NCBI GenBank assembly: GCA_023426245.1
Contig: JAFABB010000025.1
Span: 1-64,000 of the forward strand
Direction: 5' to 3'
From: Bacillota bacterium
GTDB taxonomy: Bacteria; Bacillota; UBA4882; UBA8346
Length of the DNA stretch: 64,000 bases
This document shows positions 16,214 through 24,636 of the stretch, one piece after another. How positions within the stretch are numbered: position 1 is the first letter of the stretch; each line of letters starts with the position of its first letter. The notes beneath the pieces are model-generated. The model did no database searches. It had not been told where the DNA came from and saw nothing but the letters and a program-made list of their open reading frames with translations. The position numbers were made by a program, and so were the translations under genes.

Positions 16214-16624
16214 CTATTCTTCTTTAAACAATGTTGGAGTGTTTAGGAAACGTTCAGCCAAAATGACCGCCACATAATCATCAAAAGGTTCTCTAGGTAT
16301 CCTGAGCCCAATCGGAATAATACGGGCTAAACCTCTGGTATTTTCCTTCAAATAACGGTAACGTCCTTCTAAGGTTGATTTATCTTCATTTACTATCATA
16401 ATGGGTTTTTTAAAAGAAACCAAACATTGTCGGATATGACTGCTATTGGTACGATCTCCGACAATAATTTTATTCAACCCAAACTCTTCCTCTAAAGCCT
16501 CGACTTTTTCTTTCAACCGTTCTACCGGAATGACCTCTTTGGTTAAAACCTGTGCTTTTTCATTCACAACGGCTAAACCACATTTTTGGCGTCCCGGATC
16601 AATAGCCAACAAATGGATTGATAT
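16214..16624 (-). CDS. RNase H-fold YqgF/RuvX-like protein, apparent ATA start
   Basis: About 136 residues of the YqgF/RuvX RNase H-like fold. The first catalytic Asp is in HLLAIDPGRQKCGLAVV and the second acidic strand in KIIVGDRTNS. The late acidic pair is in EPFDDYVAVILAERFL. The family processes pre-16S rRNA 5' ends or resolves junctions. GGAGGG lies six bases before an ATA codon, giving a start of SIHLLAIDPG, which fits the usual family N terminus. The nearest standard start is a GTG at 16660, ahead of the ribosome binding site, and the next downstream is a TTG 18 bases past it. It sits within the envelope operon, 65 bases after the DUF3084 gene. Confidence 0.75.
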   Translation of the reverse strand: MSIHLLAIDPGRQKCGLAVVNEKAQVLTKEVIPVERLKEKVEALEEEFGLNKIIVGDRTNSSHIRQCLVSFKKPIMIVNEDKSTLEGRYRYLKENTRGLARIIPIGLRIPREPFDDYVAVILAERFLNTPTLFKEE

Positions 16625-16689
16625 ATAAAACCCTCCTCTTAAACCAGACGTACCATTCACTCAGAGGTGCGATTGGATTTTTGCTTTCT

Positions 16690-17901
16690 TCATAGTGACT
16701 TTACAATAAATTTCACCTTAAAATCATCAACTCTATAGGTGTCATTGGTAGCCACCAAACATACCTCGTATTGGCCGGGTTTTTTCTCCCGAATCAAACT
16801 AATCGTTCTGGCGATTTCTGACATTGAAATAATATCCCGTAAATTTTGGCCTTCAGTAATAATGCCGTTGTCAATCGCTTTATTATTGGCAATAATCAAC
16901 ATGCTAAGCAAACGGTCACGCAACTCCGTCTCTGACGCCGTATTTTCAACCACCAAAGAAGTGATGACTTGACCGGTCCTATAAATCATTTGATTGGGAT
17001 AACATTCCAATGATACGGTTAGAGGTTCTCCGGCTACTGAATTTTTATCAACTACCACTCTCAGCACGGCTTTATCTTTTATCTGGCCAAGCTCCGTGCA
17101 AACTTGAGCCACTTTTTGAGGTGCAACCCGTACCGCATAATCACTTTTTCCGGGGATTTTCGCACCCCTTTTCAGAGCGATTTCATTAATCCTTTTCAAA
17201 AAAGGTTCAACCAATGTAGAAAATATTTGATTGCTTGGGACACCCGGGTCGACAATTTTGGCATCCACAATCTCCCCTACATAAAAAATCATCGGTTTAT
17301 CTACAATGTTCTTATTACGGTCCTGTAAACTTTGCAGCCAGCCTTCCAAATTTTGAATCTGCTGACTGAGCCGGGTCTCCTGCAAAGTCAAATTCGTTAT
17401 CTGATTTTTTAAATCATCATTAATATCAGTCAGATTGGCTAATCGGTCCCGGGCTAAGTTTAAATTTTCCTGAGTACTTGCCAAGTTGCTTGATACCTTG
17501 GTATATTGAGAACGGGTTTCTTGCAGCTGCTTTTCCACCTTAAGCTGTTGGGAAACTGCAAAGAGCAAATTACGGTGAAGTTGATTATACTCTTTTTCTT
17601 TATTACGAATTTCAACCGTCAATTGTCCGACTTTTGACGTAGTGGTTTTTAATTCATGCTCAATGCTTTGTAACCGGAAAATCGCAGTGCGGGCGTACTC
17701 TGATAAGACAGTCAAGATGAGCAAGGTTAGTCCAGCAATGAAAAAGCCTGTACAGACCGTGATAATCATTGAAGTATATTTAGGTCGAAGGCCAAAAAGG
17801 CTGAGACGTCTTTTGCCCACCTTCATACCGACCCGATCTCCTAAAAGGGCAATTAGTCCACCGAAAGTAACCATTGATACAATAATGATAAATCCATACA
17901 T
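16690..17901 (-). CDS. DUF3084 membrane-anchored coiled-coil protein
   Basis: 403 residues. Two N-terminal membrane segments flank a conserved cytoplasmic loop GDRVGMKVGKRRLSLFGLRPKYTS, the hallmark of DUF3084. A long coiled coil (about 75-190) follows, then a mixed alpha/beta domain to the C terminus. DUF3084 proteins occur in cyanobacteria and diderm Firmicutes, and their function is unknown. The gene lies 19 bases after the LptF/G permease in the LPS transport operon, so a role in envelope spanning or LPS transport is a reasonable inference. Confidence 0.85.
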   Translation of the reverse strand: MYGFIIIVSMVTFGGLIALLGDRVGMKVGKRRLSLFGLRPKYTSMIITVCTGFFIAGLTLLILTVLSEYARTAIFRLQSIEHELKTTTSKVGQLTVEIRNKEKEYNQLHRNLLFAVSQQLKVEKQLQETRSQYTKVSSNLASTQENLNLARDRLANLTDINDDLKNQITNLTLQETRLSQQIQNLEGWLQSLQDRNKNIVDKPMIFYVGEIVDAKIVDPGVPSNQIFSTLVEPFLKRINEIALKRGAKIPGKSDYAVRVAPQKVAQVCTELGQIKDKAVLRVVVDKNSVAGEPLTVSLECYPNQMIYRTGQVITSLVVENTASETELRDRLLSMLIIANNKAIDNGIITEGQNLRDIISMSEIARTISLIREKKPGQYEVCLVATNDTYRVDDFKVKFIVKSL

Positions 17902-17920
17902 TTCAGTGCCTCACCCCGTC

Positions 17921-18997
17921 TTAGCTTTTCACTCTACAAAACACATAAACTCCGTATCCTGTTAAAGCAATATTGGGTAGCCACGCCCCTAAAAACACAG
18001 GTATTGAACCAGTTCTAGCAAAATAATCTCCAATACCCATTAATACATACCAAATTAAAATATAAATAATACAAAGCCCAAATCCTGCAGCTTTACTACG
18101 CCGTTGCGGCCTAAGCGCCAAAGGAGTCCCCAAAATGGCAAATACAAGACTTGCAAATGGAATCGCCAGCTTATTATTGAGTTCCACTAATAGACGGTTT
18201 CGTTCAATACCTGTGGTAAATTTATCGATGTAACGCTTTAATTCGGAAATACTTTGGGCTTCAGGATCAACATTTGTTTGTTCAATCTCTTTTGGAGTAA
18301 TGTTGAGTTCGTAACGAACCTTCCCTTTACCTACCGTTATCGGGAATAAGCTGTCTGTTGTATATTGATAAATTTGGGCTCTAGTGAAATACCAACCGCT
18401 ACCATTCCAATTCATAATCTCAGCTGAAATAGTACGGCGCAACTTGCCTTCTTTCATTTCCTGTATTAGTACATTATGCAATTCTTTATTTCTAGGCTCA
18501 TAAGAATCAGCATAAATCAGCTTTTGAACACCATTATCCTGAAAAGCTTTATAAAACTGATAGATTTTCCCTGAGGCTTCCTTGGTCATTGCCCTGGTTT
18601 TTAATTGTTCATAAGCTTGGAGCGAAGCAGGAACAACATATTCATTAAGCATAACTCCAAAAATGCTAATCAATAAACCGATCACTATGATTGGAACGGC
18701 TATCCGCCTATAACTTAAACCTCCTGCCCGCATTGCGATAGTCTCACTATGAGCAGTTAACGTACCAAGGCCCAATAAAATTCCTAATAAAACAGAGATT
18801 GATGCTCCAATCGTCAAATTTTGAGGGATTGTTAAAGCCAACAATTCCAAGGTAAAACTAAGCGAAAGATGAAGTTTCTCCGCCGCCCGCATCAAATTGA
18901 GCATTTGTACGCCCAATAACACGCAGGTAAAAGTAACAATACCTCCAAAAAGTGGTGCCACAATCGCTTTAATAATATATCGAGTTAATATTTTCAT
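17921..18997 (-). CDS. LptF/LptG family LPS export permease
   Basis: 358 residues with the YjgP/YjgQ layout: three N-terminal membrane helices (TRYIIKAIVAPLFGGIVTFTCVLLGVQ first), a periplasmic beta-jellyroll (about 125-270, VPASLQAYEQLKTRAMTKE then MNWNGSGWYFTRAQIY), and three C-terminal helices (LAIPFASLVFAILGTPLAL). In E. coli LptF and LptG form a heterodimer with LptB2C that extracts LPS from the inner membrane. Only one such permease is present here, so it may act as a homodimer or the partner lies elsewhere. It follows lptB by 18 bases. Confidence 0.9.
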   Translation of the reverse strand: MKILTRYIIKAIVAPLFGGIVTFTCVLLGVQMLNLMRAAEKLHLSLSFTLELLALTIPQNLTIGASISVLLGILLGLGTLTAHSETIAMRAGGLSYRRIAVPIIVIGLLISIFGVMLNEYVVPASLQAYEQLKTRAMTKEASGKIYQFYKAFQDNGVQKLIYADSYEPRNKELHNVLIQEMKEGKLRRTISAEIMNWNGSGWYFTRAQIYQYTTDSLFPITVGKGKVRYELNITPKEIEQTNVDPEAQSISELKRYIDKFTTGIERNRLLVELNNKLAIPFASLVFAILGTPLALRPQRRSKAAGFGLCIIYILIWYVLMGIGDYFARTGSIPVFLGAWLPNIALTGYGVYVFCRVKS

Positions 18998-19015
18998 TCA
19001 AAAAAGGGCCCCCTG

Positions 19016-19735
19016 TTACATACTGAAGTGTTCTCCAAGGTAAAACCGTTTAGCATTTTCATCATTGGCAATATCGGCAGAACTTCCGGAAACCAGTATT
19101 TCGCCGGCATGCATAATATACGCCCTATCAGTAATGGCTAATGTTTCGCGAACACTGTGGTCGGTGATTAATATACCCATTCCTTTTGCCCGCAAGTCAT
19201 TGATAATGCCTTGGATATCAGCGATAGCAATAGGATCAATCCCAGTGAAAGGTTCATCCAGTAAAATAAATTTGGGATCCATCGCCAGAGCCCTGGCAAT
19301 CTCTACCCGGCGCCGTTCTCCCCCGGACAACATATAACCATAACTTTTCCGGAGATGGCTGAGGTGAAATTCTTCCATCAATTGTTCACAGCGACTTTTC
19401 CGGTAGGAGAGAGGTAAATCCGTTAATTCTAAAATGGCCATAATATTATCGCTTACTGTTAATTTCCTAAATACCGACGCTTCCTGAGCCAGATAACTCA
19501 CACCATATTTGGAACGTATATGCATGGCCATTGCGGTTACATCATGGTCATAAATATGAATCGAGCCCGAATCACAGCGTTCCAAGCCAACAATCATATA
19601 AAAAGTAGTGGTCTTCCCTGCTCCATTGGGTCCGAGTAACCCAACCACTTCACCGGGATTGACTACCAGATCTACACCGTTCACAACTCTACGGCGCTGA
19701 TATTCTTTAATCAAGCCTTGTACTCTAATTGACAT
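19016..19735 (-). CDS. lptB: LPS export ABC ATPase LptB
   Basis: 239 residues with a complete ABC ATPase set: Walker A GPNGAGKTT, Q-loop SYLAQEASVFR, signature LSGGERRRVEIARALA, Walker B FILLDEPFTGIDP and the switch His in ILITDHSVRETL. The sequence SYLAQEASVFRKLTV and HSVRETLAITDRAYI are characteristic of LptB, which powers the LptFG permease and the periplasmic bridge. It lies between lptA and the LptF/G gene, as expected for an LPS transport operon. Confidence 0.95.
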   Translation of the reverse strand: MSIRVQGLIKEYQRRRVVNGVDLVVNPGEVVGLLGPNGAGKTTTFYMIVGLERCDSGSIHIYDHDVTAMAMHIRSKYGVSYLAQEASVFRKLTVSDNIMAILELTDLPLSYRKSRCEQLMEEFHLSHLRKSYGYMLSGGERRRVEIARALAMDPKFILLDEPFTGIDPIAIADIQGIINDLRAKGMGILITDHSVRETLAITDRAYIMHAGEILVSGSSADIANDENAKRFYLGEHFSM

Positions 19736-19747
19736 GCTAAGCCCCCA

Positions 19748-20443
19748 TTACTTAGTTTCATTGATAATCCTGGTCTTAACCATACCACTAGCCAAAACTT
19801 GATGAGTTTCAAAAAAGTATGTTATCTCCGGCGCCGTCATTTCATTCTGATCACGAATTAAGGCCGCATCGCCGCTAATAACTCCTTTATTAGCGGGCCG
19901 ATCAAGGATTAACTTATTACCACGGATTTTATTGGTAGGATTAACGGCTTCCACCGGTCCATAAACAGTCAATAAACCTTTTTTTATCTCGCCTTCAGCT
20001 CGGCTTCCTTTAATTACCCAGTCAAGATAGCGGATAACAACTTGGCCGGATAGCTTTACGAATTCGGTCGGGCGGTCCCATTCTAAATTATTGCAAGTAG
20101 CCGAAGTGCTCCCGTCATAGAGAAAAAAAACATTTTTACTAGCCACCAAATGGTTACGATCGATATCGACTACCAATTCGACTGATTTTAAGACTCTTGA
20201 TATCGATGGTTTTTTATTGGTCTTATCCTTTTGATCAAGGGATTCATTGTTTGTATTATCCGAATCTTCCCAGCGGGCTTCCACTAACTGCGATGCTGTA
20301 CCGTGATATTTCATAACATTTTTGCCTAAATCAAACTCGCCGCCATGGGGAGCTTTGACTTCCAACCGCCCGGCAGCTGCGCTTAGGCTATAGGATAAAA
20401 GCATAAAAACAATGAACAGAGCGGTCCAAATTTTTCGTTTCAT
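19748..20443 (-). CDS. lptA: LptA/OstA-like periplasmic LPS transport protein
   Basis: 231 residues with a signal peptide (MKRKIWTALFIVFMLLSYSLSAAAG). Beta-strand-rich sequence follows, of the OstA type, with YHGTASQLVEARW, FLYDGSTSATCNNLEWDRPTEFVKLSGQVVIR and GLLTVYGPVEAVNPTNKIRGNKLILDRP. LptA forms the periplasmic bridge that carries LPS to LptD. The start overlaps the lptC stop by four bases (ATGA), so the two are translationally coupled. The insert rich in Asp, Asn and Lys (about 60-80) is not typical. Confidence 0.85.
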   Translation of the reverse strand: MKRKIWTALFIVFMLLSYSLSAAAGRLEVKAPHGGEFDLGKNVMKYHGTASQLVEARWEDSDNTNNESLDQKDKTNKKPSISRVLKSVELVVDIDRNHLVASKNVFFLYDGSTSATCNNLEWDRPTEFVKLSGQVVIRYLDWVIKGSRAEGEIKKGLLTVYGPVEAVNPTNKIRGNKLILDRPANKGVISGDAALIRDQNEMTAPEITYFFETHQVLASGMVKTRIINETK

Positions 20444-21009
20444 TCATTTGTCCTTTGATAAGACACTTTAGTCTGCCCGTTAAAGACTGCATGATCTATG
20501 CCCAGATCGGCTACAATCTCTTCGGTTGTGACGATTGATTGGAGTGTTTCCAATATCGCATTTTTTTGAGCGGTGACTTTATTACCCAGAGTATCCCAAA
20601 CTACCCGTTCGGCCGTGATCTTTTTACTTCCATCCATTGCTTTCAATATTACATTTCCGATAATTTCCAACCTGCGAGTTTTTAAATAAACAGTACCCCG
20701 ATTACCGGATATTTGATAAGAAGGGACTTTATTGACAAAATAAACCCCTTCAACCTGTTCTAAATTATTGATATCCCCTGTGGTGGTTTTAATTTTATGA
20801 ATATTCAATTCCCAATAGGCATTTTGTGTTGAACCGGGAATGGTCATTGTCACTCCTTCAGCCTCATCAAATCCCACAGTATCGCCATTATTTAAAGACT
20901 CTTGAGCCGTCTTGGGATTCGCCCAAAATTTTGGAATCAAAAAACAGGCTGCAAGAATTGAACATAGAAATACTATCAAAACCACTAGTTTGATGTGTTT
21001 CTTCAGCAT
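20440..21009 (-). CDS. lptC: LptC-like LPS export protein
   Basis: 189 residues with one N-terminal membrane anchor (HIKLVVLIVFLCSILAACFLIP) followed by a periplasmic beta-jellyroll (about 45-185). In this are WELNIHKIKTTTGDINNLEQVEGVYF and GNVILKAMDGSKKITAERVVWD. The layout matches LptC, the inner-membrane bridge component that passes LPS from LptFG to LptA. Sequence conservation in LptC is low, and the call leans on position: it overlaps lptA and precedes lptB. The gap of about 170 bases to lpxI upstream has no clear gene. Confidence 0.82.
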   Translation of the reverse strand: MLKKHIKLVVLIVFLCSILAACFLIPKFWANPKTAQESLNNGDTVGFDEAEGVTMTIPGSTQNAYWELNIHKIKTTTGDINNLEQVEGVYFVNKVPSYQISGNRGTVYLKTRRLEIIGNVILKAMDGSKKITAERVVWDTLGNKVTAQKNAILETLQSIVTTEEIVADLGIDHAVFNGQTKVSYQRTNE

Positions 21010-21180
21010 TCAGTCTTTCCCTTTTCCCGAATAAATTTCCACCATTATATAAACGTTAAATATCTTTCAAAGTTTCGCTGCCAACTAAGGAATTCCTGCC
21101 GCAGGAGAGGAATCGGCAGGTGTAAAATTAACCCTGCAGATTATTCTTTTACCATTATTTTATTAAAGTCTCTCTAGAAA

Positions 21181-21990
21181 TCAAAATGTACACGATATAA
21201 TTTTAATTTGATGTTCTGCCGCCAGTGATAAAACAGCATCTCTTTCTAAAAAAAAGGTCTTTCCCGTTTCAATGGCCAAGATTTTGGATTGTGCCTTAAT
21301 CATTGACTCGATGGTACTTTTACCGATCGTAGGAACATCAAATCTTAAATCTTGCCTTGGTTTACTCACCTTGACCACAACCGAACCTGGTCCTCCTAAA
21401 GTACCCCCTCTTACAATAGCCTGATCCGTTCCTTCGATGGCTTCAATTGCTAAGACAACTCCGCTTTTTACGACAACGCTCTGGCCAATATCCAGATCTC
21501 CCATTGCCTTTGCCGTTTTAAACCCAAGTTTAATATCTGGCATTTCACTTTCAGCGATCGTTCCTACGATGGAACCCGGTTCAGCCAATAAATGTTGTAA
21601 ATATTCGGTTTGTTTCAAAACAGTCATCCCATTTTTCTCAAACTCGCGGACTATGGCAAACAAAATGGCATCATCATTTTTTTGAGGCAAACTCGCTAAT
21701 AATTTCTGACTCAATTCATCAAGGCCATCGCGGAAAATAGCTTCTTTGCCGACCTTGCCGGCAAAAACCAGTTCGCTGACGTCTTCTCGTTTAAAGGCTT
21801 CAATAACCGCACCCAATTTCCCCAGCCCGTATTCTTGATAAATGTCTGCCATCTCCTCTATTTCCGGCCGGCATTCTCCTTTAACACCCATCACAATAGC
21901 TTCTTTACCACTAGACTTGATCGCAGATAAAACTTCAACCGGAAGAACTCCCCGGCCCGCAACTAATCCAACTTTTAATTCGGACTGCAA
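21181..21990 (-). CDS. lpxI: UDP-2,3-diacylglucosamine pyrophosphatase LpxI
   Basis: 269 residues of the DUF1009/LpxI family, which hydrolyses UDP-2,3-diacylglucosamine to lipid X in lipid A synthesis where LpxH is missing. The N-terminal domain reads VGLVAGRGVLPVEVL. The C-terminal catalytic domain includes QSVVVKSGVVLAIEAIEGTD, GGPGSVVVKVSKPRQDLRFDVPTIG and the closing AVLSLAAEHQIKI. The TTG start lies behind AAAGGAGGAG with good spacing. It follows lpxA, with an imperfect long hairpin (22026-22111) in between. Confidence 0.93.
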   Translation of the reverse strand: MQSELKVGLVAGRGVLPVEVLSAIKSSGKEAIVMGVKGECRPEIEEMADIYQEYGLGKLGAVIEAFKREDVSELVFAGKVGKEAIFRDGLDELSQKLLASLPQKNDDAILFAIVREFEKNGMTVLKQTEYLQHLLAEPGSIVGTIAESEMPDIKLGFKTAKAMGDLDIGQSVVVKSGVVLAIEAIEGTDQAIVRGGTLGGPGSVVVKVSKPRQDLRFDVPTIGKSTIESMIKAQSKILAIETGKTFFLERDAVLSLAAEHQIKIISCTF

Positions 21991-22025
21991 AACAAACTCC
22001 TCCTTTGTAATCTGTAATGAACTAA

Positions 22026-22111
22026 AAGGGCTGTCTTAAGAACTTGTTATAGGAAAAAGATATAACGAATATATATCTTTCCGAATATCAAGCACTTTCA
22101 GACAGCCTCTT
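22026..22111. repeat. Long imperfect inverted repeat between lpxA and lpxI
   Basis: Two arms of about 37 bases pair imperfectly. The outer ends read GGGCTGTCT and AGACAGCC, and the inner part pairs AAAAAGATATA with TATATATCTTT. In the minus direction four Ts follow the stem, so it could act as an attenuator within the operon. Its ends also resemble transposon terminal repeats, so a MITE-like origin is possible. No second copy was seen in the window. Confidence 0.6.
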
Positions 22112-22139
22112 AAAAGTTCCGTGTAAAAACGAAATAGAT

Positions 22140-22946
22140 TTAACGTTGAATACCACGTTCGGCATTCCGTAAAAAACGAATGAAATGATCAATCTCAGGA
22201 GTTCCACCCAGTTCTTGATCCATTTGTTCGATTGCTTGGTTGATTGGTAAATTGGAACGATATAAAATTCGATAAGCTCTCTTAATCTCTTCACGGACCT
22301 CGGCATCAATACCATTTCTTCTTAACCCAACCACATTGATACCACATGCCTTAGCCGGATTCCCATCAACCAGTACAAACGGAGGAATGTCCTTAACTAC
22401 TTTAGTCAGGAAACCGACCATCACCATTTTCCCTACTTTGCAAAACTGATGAACTCCACTTAAAGGACTGATAATCGCTCGATCTTCTATCGTAACATGT
22501 CCAGCGAAGCCTGCCCAACTTCCGAGAATAATATTATTACCTACTTGGCAATCATGAGCTACGTGGGAACAAGCTTCGAATAGATTATTGTTACCTATCC
22601 TCGTTTCACCGCCGCCTCCCTCGGTGCCCCGGCTAATCGTAACGTTTTCCCGAAAAATATTATTATCCCCAATAAACAAAAAACTTTTTTCCCCTTTAAA
22701 TTTCAAATCTTGGGGCTCACAACCGATGGTCGCACCATGATAAAAGCGGTTTCCGGTACCAATGGTCGTCCAACCCTCAATTGAAACTTGCGGACCGATT
22801 ATGCAATTATCCCCAATTTCGACATTCTCGCCTATCACTGCATAAGGACCAATCTCAACATTATTACCGATTTTAGCATTGGGATGGACGATAGCTGTCT
22901 CATGAATATTTCTTATATTGATTACCTTGGATTCCACTAGTTTCAT
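22140..22946 (-). CDS. lpxA: UDP-N-acetylglucosamine acyltransferase LpxA
   Basis: 268 residues. Left-handed beta-helix hexapeptide repeats run from VHPNAKIGNNVEIGPYAVIG to about residue 190, followed by the LpxA helical C terminus (RRNGIDAEVREEIKRAYRILYRS). The catalytic His sits in HVAHDCQVGNN, matching His125 of E. coli LpxA. The G-rich EGGGGETRIGNNN and HQFCKVGK also fit. The enzyme adds the first 3-hydroxyacyl chain to UDP-GlcNAc. AGGAGG precedes the ATG by eight bases. A 183-bp gap separates it from fabZ. A second homologue is at 61373-62179. Confidence 0.93.
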   Translation of the reverse strand: MKLVESKVINIRNIHETAIVHPNAKIGNNVEIGPYAVIGENVEIGDNCIIGPQVSIEGWTTIGTGNRFYHGATIGCEPQDLKFKGEKSFLFIGDNNIFRENVTISRGTEGGGGETRIGNNNLFEACSHVAHDCQVGNNIILGSWAGFAGHVTIEDRAIISPLSGVHQFCKVGKMVMVGFLTKVVKDIPPFVLVDGNPAKACGINVVGLRRNGIDAEVREEIKRAYRILYRSNLPINQAIEQMDQELGGTPEIDHFIRFLRNAERGIQR

Positions 22947-23129
22947 GTTTTTGACCTCCTGTCTAAATAAGCAAGATTAATTTAGTAAGTGAATTTTCTG
23001 TAAGTAACTTTAATATCGGTTATTTTCCAATAAAAATGGACAGACATATGTGACTAAATTGGGCCAAAAAATGAAACTATTACAGAAAAGCTTTCTATTT
23101 CTCATCCAATTGCCTAATATTACAAAAAA

Positions 23130-23555
23130 TTATTCACCCAGAATAAACATTAATTCCGCTTCGGCCGCGACCTGATTATCAACTTTCGACACCGCTTTAA
23201 CCTTACCTACGCTACCTTTTACCCGAATAACTTCAACCTCAATAATAAGTTGATCTCCCGGCACCACGGTTTTGCGGAAGCGAGCATTATCAATTCCGGT
23301 AAAATACGGGATTTTCCCTTTGTGTTCTTCTTTAGACAGCATCATAATCCCGGCGGCTTGAGCCATGGACTCTATAACCAGAACACCCGGCATTACAGGT
23401 TTGGTAGGGAAGTGACCGTTAAAAAATTCTTCATTGGCAGTGACATTTTTTAAAGCAACAATTTTTTGGTTTGGAATAAGCTCCAAAACTCGATCCACTA
23501 ACAGAAACGGATACCTATGGGGAAGTAAAGCTTTAATTTCATTGATTTCAATCAT
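23130..23555 (-). CDS. fabZ: 3-hydroxyacyl-ACP dehydratase FabZ
   Basis: 141 residues with the hot-dog fold signature: HRYPFLLVDRVLEL at the N terminus and the catalytic helix GHFPTKPVMPGVLVIESMAQAAG containing the active-site His and Glu. FabZ dehydrates 3-hydroxyacyl-ACP in fatty acid elongation and competes with LpxA for 3-hydroxyacyl-ACP. Placing it between lpxC and lpxA balances phospholipid and lipid A synthesis, a known arrangement. Its start overlaps the lpxC end by eight bases, indicating coupling. Confidence 0.95.
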   Translation of the reverse strand: MIEINEIKALLPHRYPFLLVDRVLELIPNQKIVALKNVTANEEFFNGHFPTKPVMPGVLVIESMAQAAGIMMLSKEEHKGKIPYFTGIDNARFRKTVVPGDQLIIEVEVIRVKGSVGKVKAVSKVDNQVAAEAELMFILGE

Positions 23556-24438
23556 TATGAGCCTCCTTGAGCTTTAGCATACTGTCCGGTGGTTCTATTT
23601 TGCTGGCAATTGTTCTCGCCAATTCAATATCAAGGGCGTGACCCGATCTTACCGCCACAATATGCCCAACCAACGGACCGAGTAAATATAGATCACCAAT
23701 TAAATCGAGTATTTTATGACGAACGATTTCTTCAGGGTATCGTAGTTCATTTCGATAACCATCATTATCAACCACAATTACAGAATCATAGGCGTCACTT
23801 AGCGCCAAACCCTGGCTACGCAAATAATTAATTTCATTCATGAAAGCAATAGTCCGTGCCGGAGCGATTTCCGAAACGAAGGTATCTTCCCTCAGAGAAT
23901 AGTGATAATACTGAGTTCCGGTGACCTTATGGTCCGAAGTAAAAGTGAAACTGATTTGAAAGTCTTCAGCAGGTAAGGCTATCAAAGTTGATTTAAGGGG
24001 TTCACCTTCTTTGCAAACTGTTCCTTCCACCCAGAATGGTTCCCGGATATAAGTGTATCGCCGGGGCTCATCCTGTGTAATTATTCCCGCTTTTAATATC
24101 TTTTCACAAAAAAAGCGGCCACTGCAATCGCCACGTGGCAATTCTTCTTTATCGATTTCAATTAGGGCATTATCAATTCCCAGTCCATGAAAGGCAGCCA
24201 TTAAATGTTCAATCGTCGAAATACGCCAACCATCTCTCCCAATTGCAACACATTTTTTCGTATCGATGACCGAATGAATGTTGGCTTTCACCTTTGGTTT
24301 GCCAGGCAAATCAATCCTGCTGAAATAGATACCGGTATTAACCGGTTGGGGAAGAATGCGCATCTTGGCCATAGCCCCAGTATGAAGTCCCTGCCCGCAT
24401 ATTTCTATTTCAGCAGCTATGGTTTGTTGGGGTTTCAT
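23548..24438 (-). CDS. lpxC: UDP-3-O-acyl-N-acetylglucosamine deacetylase LpxC
   Basis: 296 residues with the LpxC zinc site: His in STIEHLMAAFHGLGIDNA, and His and Asp in EEIVRHKILDLIGDLYLLG. A general-base His is in SGHALDIELA. The N-terminal ICGQGLHTGAMAKMRILP also fits. LpxC catalyses the first committed step of lipid A synthesis. It heads the envelope operon on the minus strand; the 198 bases upstream (24439-24636) are very AT-rich and probably hold the promoter. Unlike proteobacterial LpxC it is not fused to FabZ, but the two genes overlap. Confidence 0.95.
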   Translation of the reverse strand: MKPQQTIAAEIEICGQGLHTGAMAKMRILPQPVNTGIYFSRIDLPGKPKVKANIHSVIDTKKCVAIGRDGWRISTIEHLMAAFHGLGIDNALIEIDKEELPRGDCSGRFFCEKILKAGIITQDEPRRYTYIREPFWVEGTVCKEGEPLKSTLIALPAEDFQISFTFTSDHKVTGTQYYHYSLREDTFVSEIAPARTIAFMNEINYLRSQGLALSDAYDSVIVVDNDGYRNELRYPEEIVRHKILDLIGDLYLLGPLVGHIVAVRSGHALDIELARTIASKIEPPDSMLKLKEAHND

Positions 24439-24636
24439 CAGATTCCTCCATCATGAAATTGGTTATCAAAGAATATTATCAATAAGAAATTTATTCCCGA
24501 ACCATTTCGTCCTTAAATTAAATTCATTCCTAAATTTATCCCTTAATTTAAACAAATTAAACGAAAACACCGCGTTTCAGAATTATGAAACAACTTATAA
24601 AATTATAAGCCAGCATCAAATAGATGTCAACCCTGC

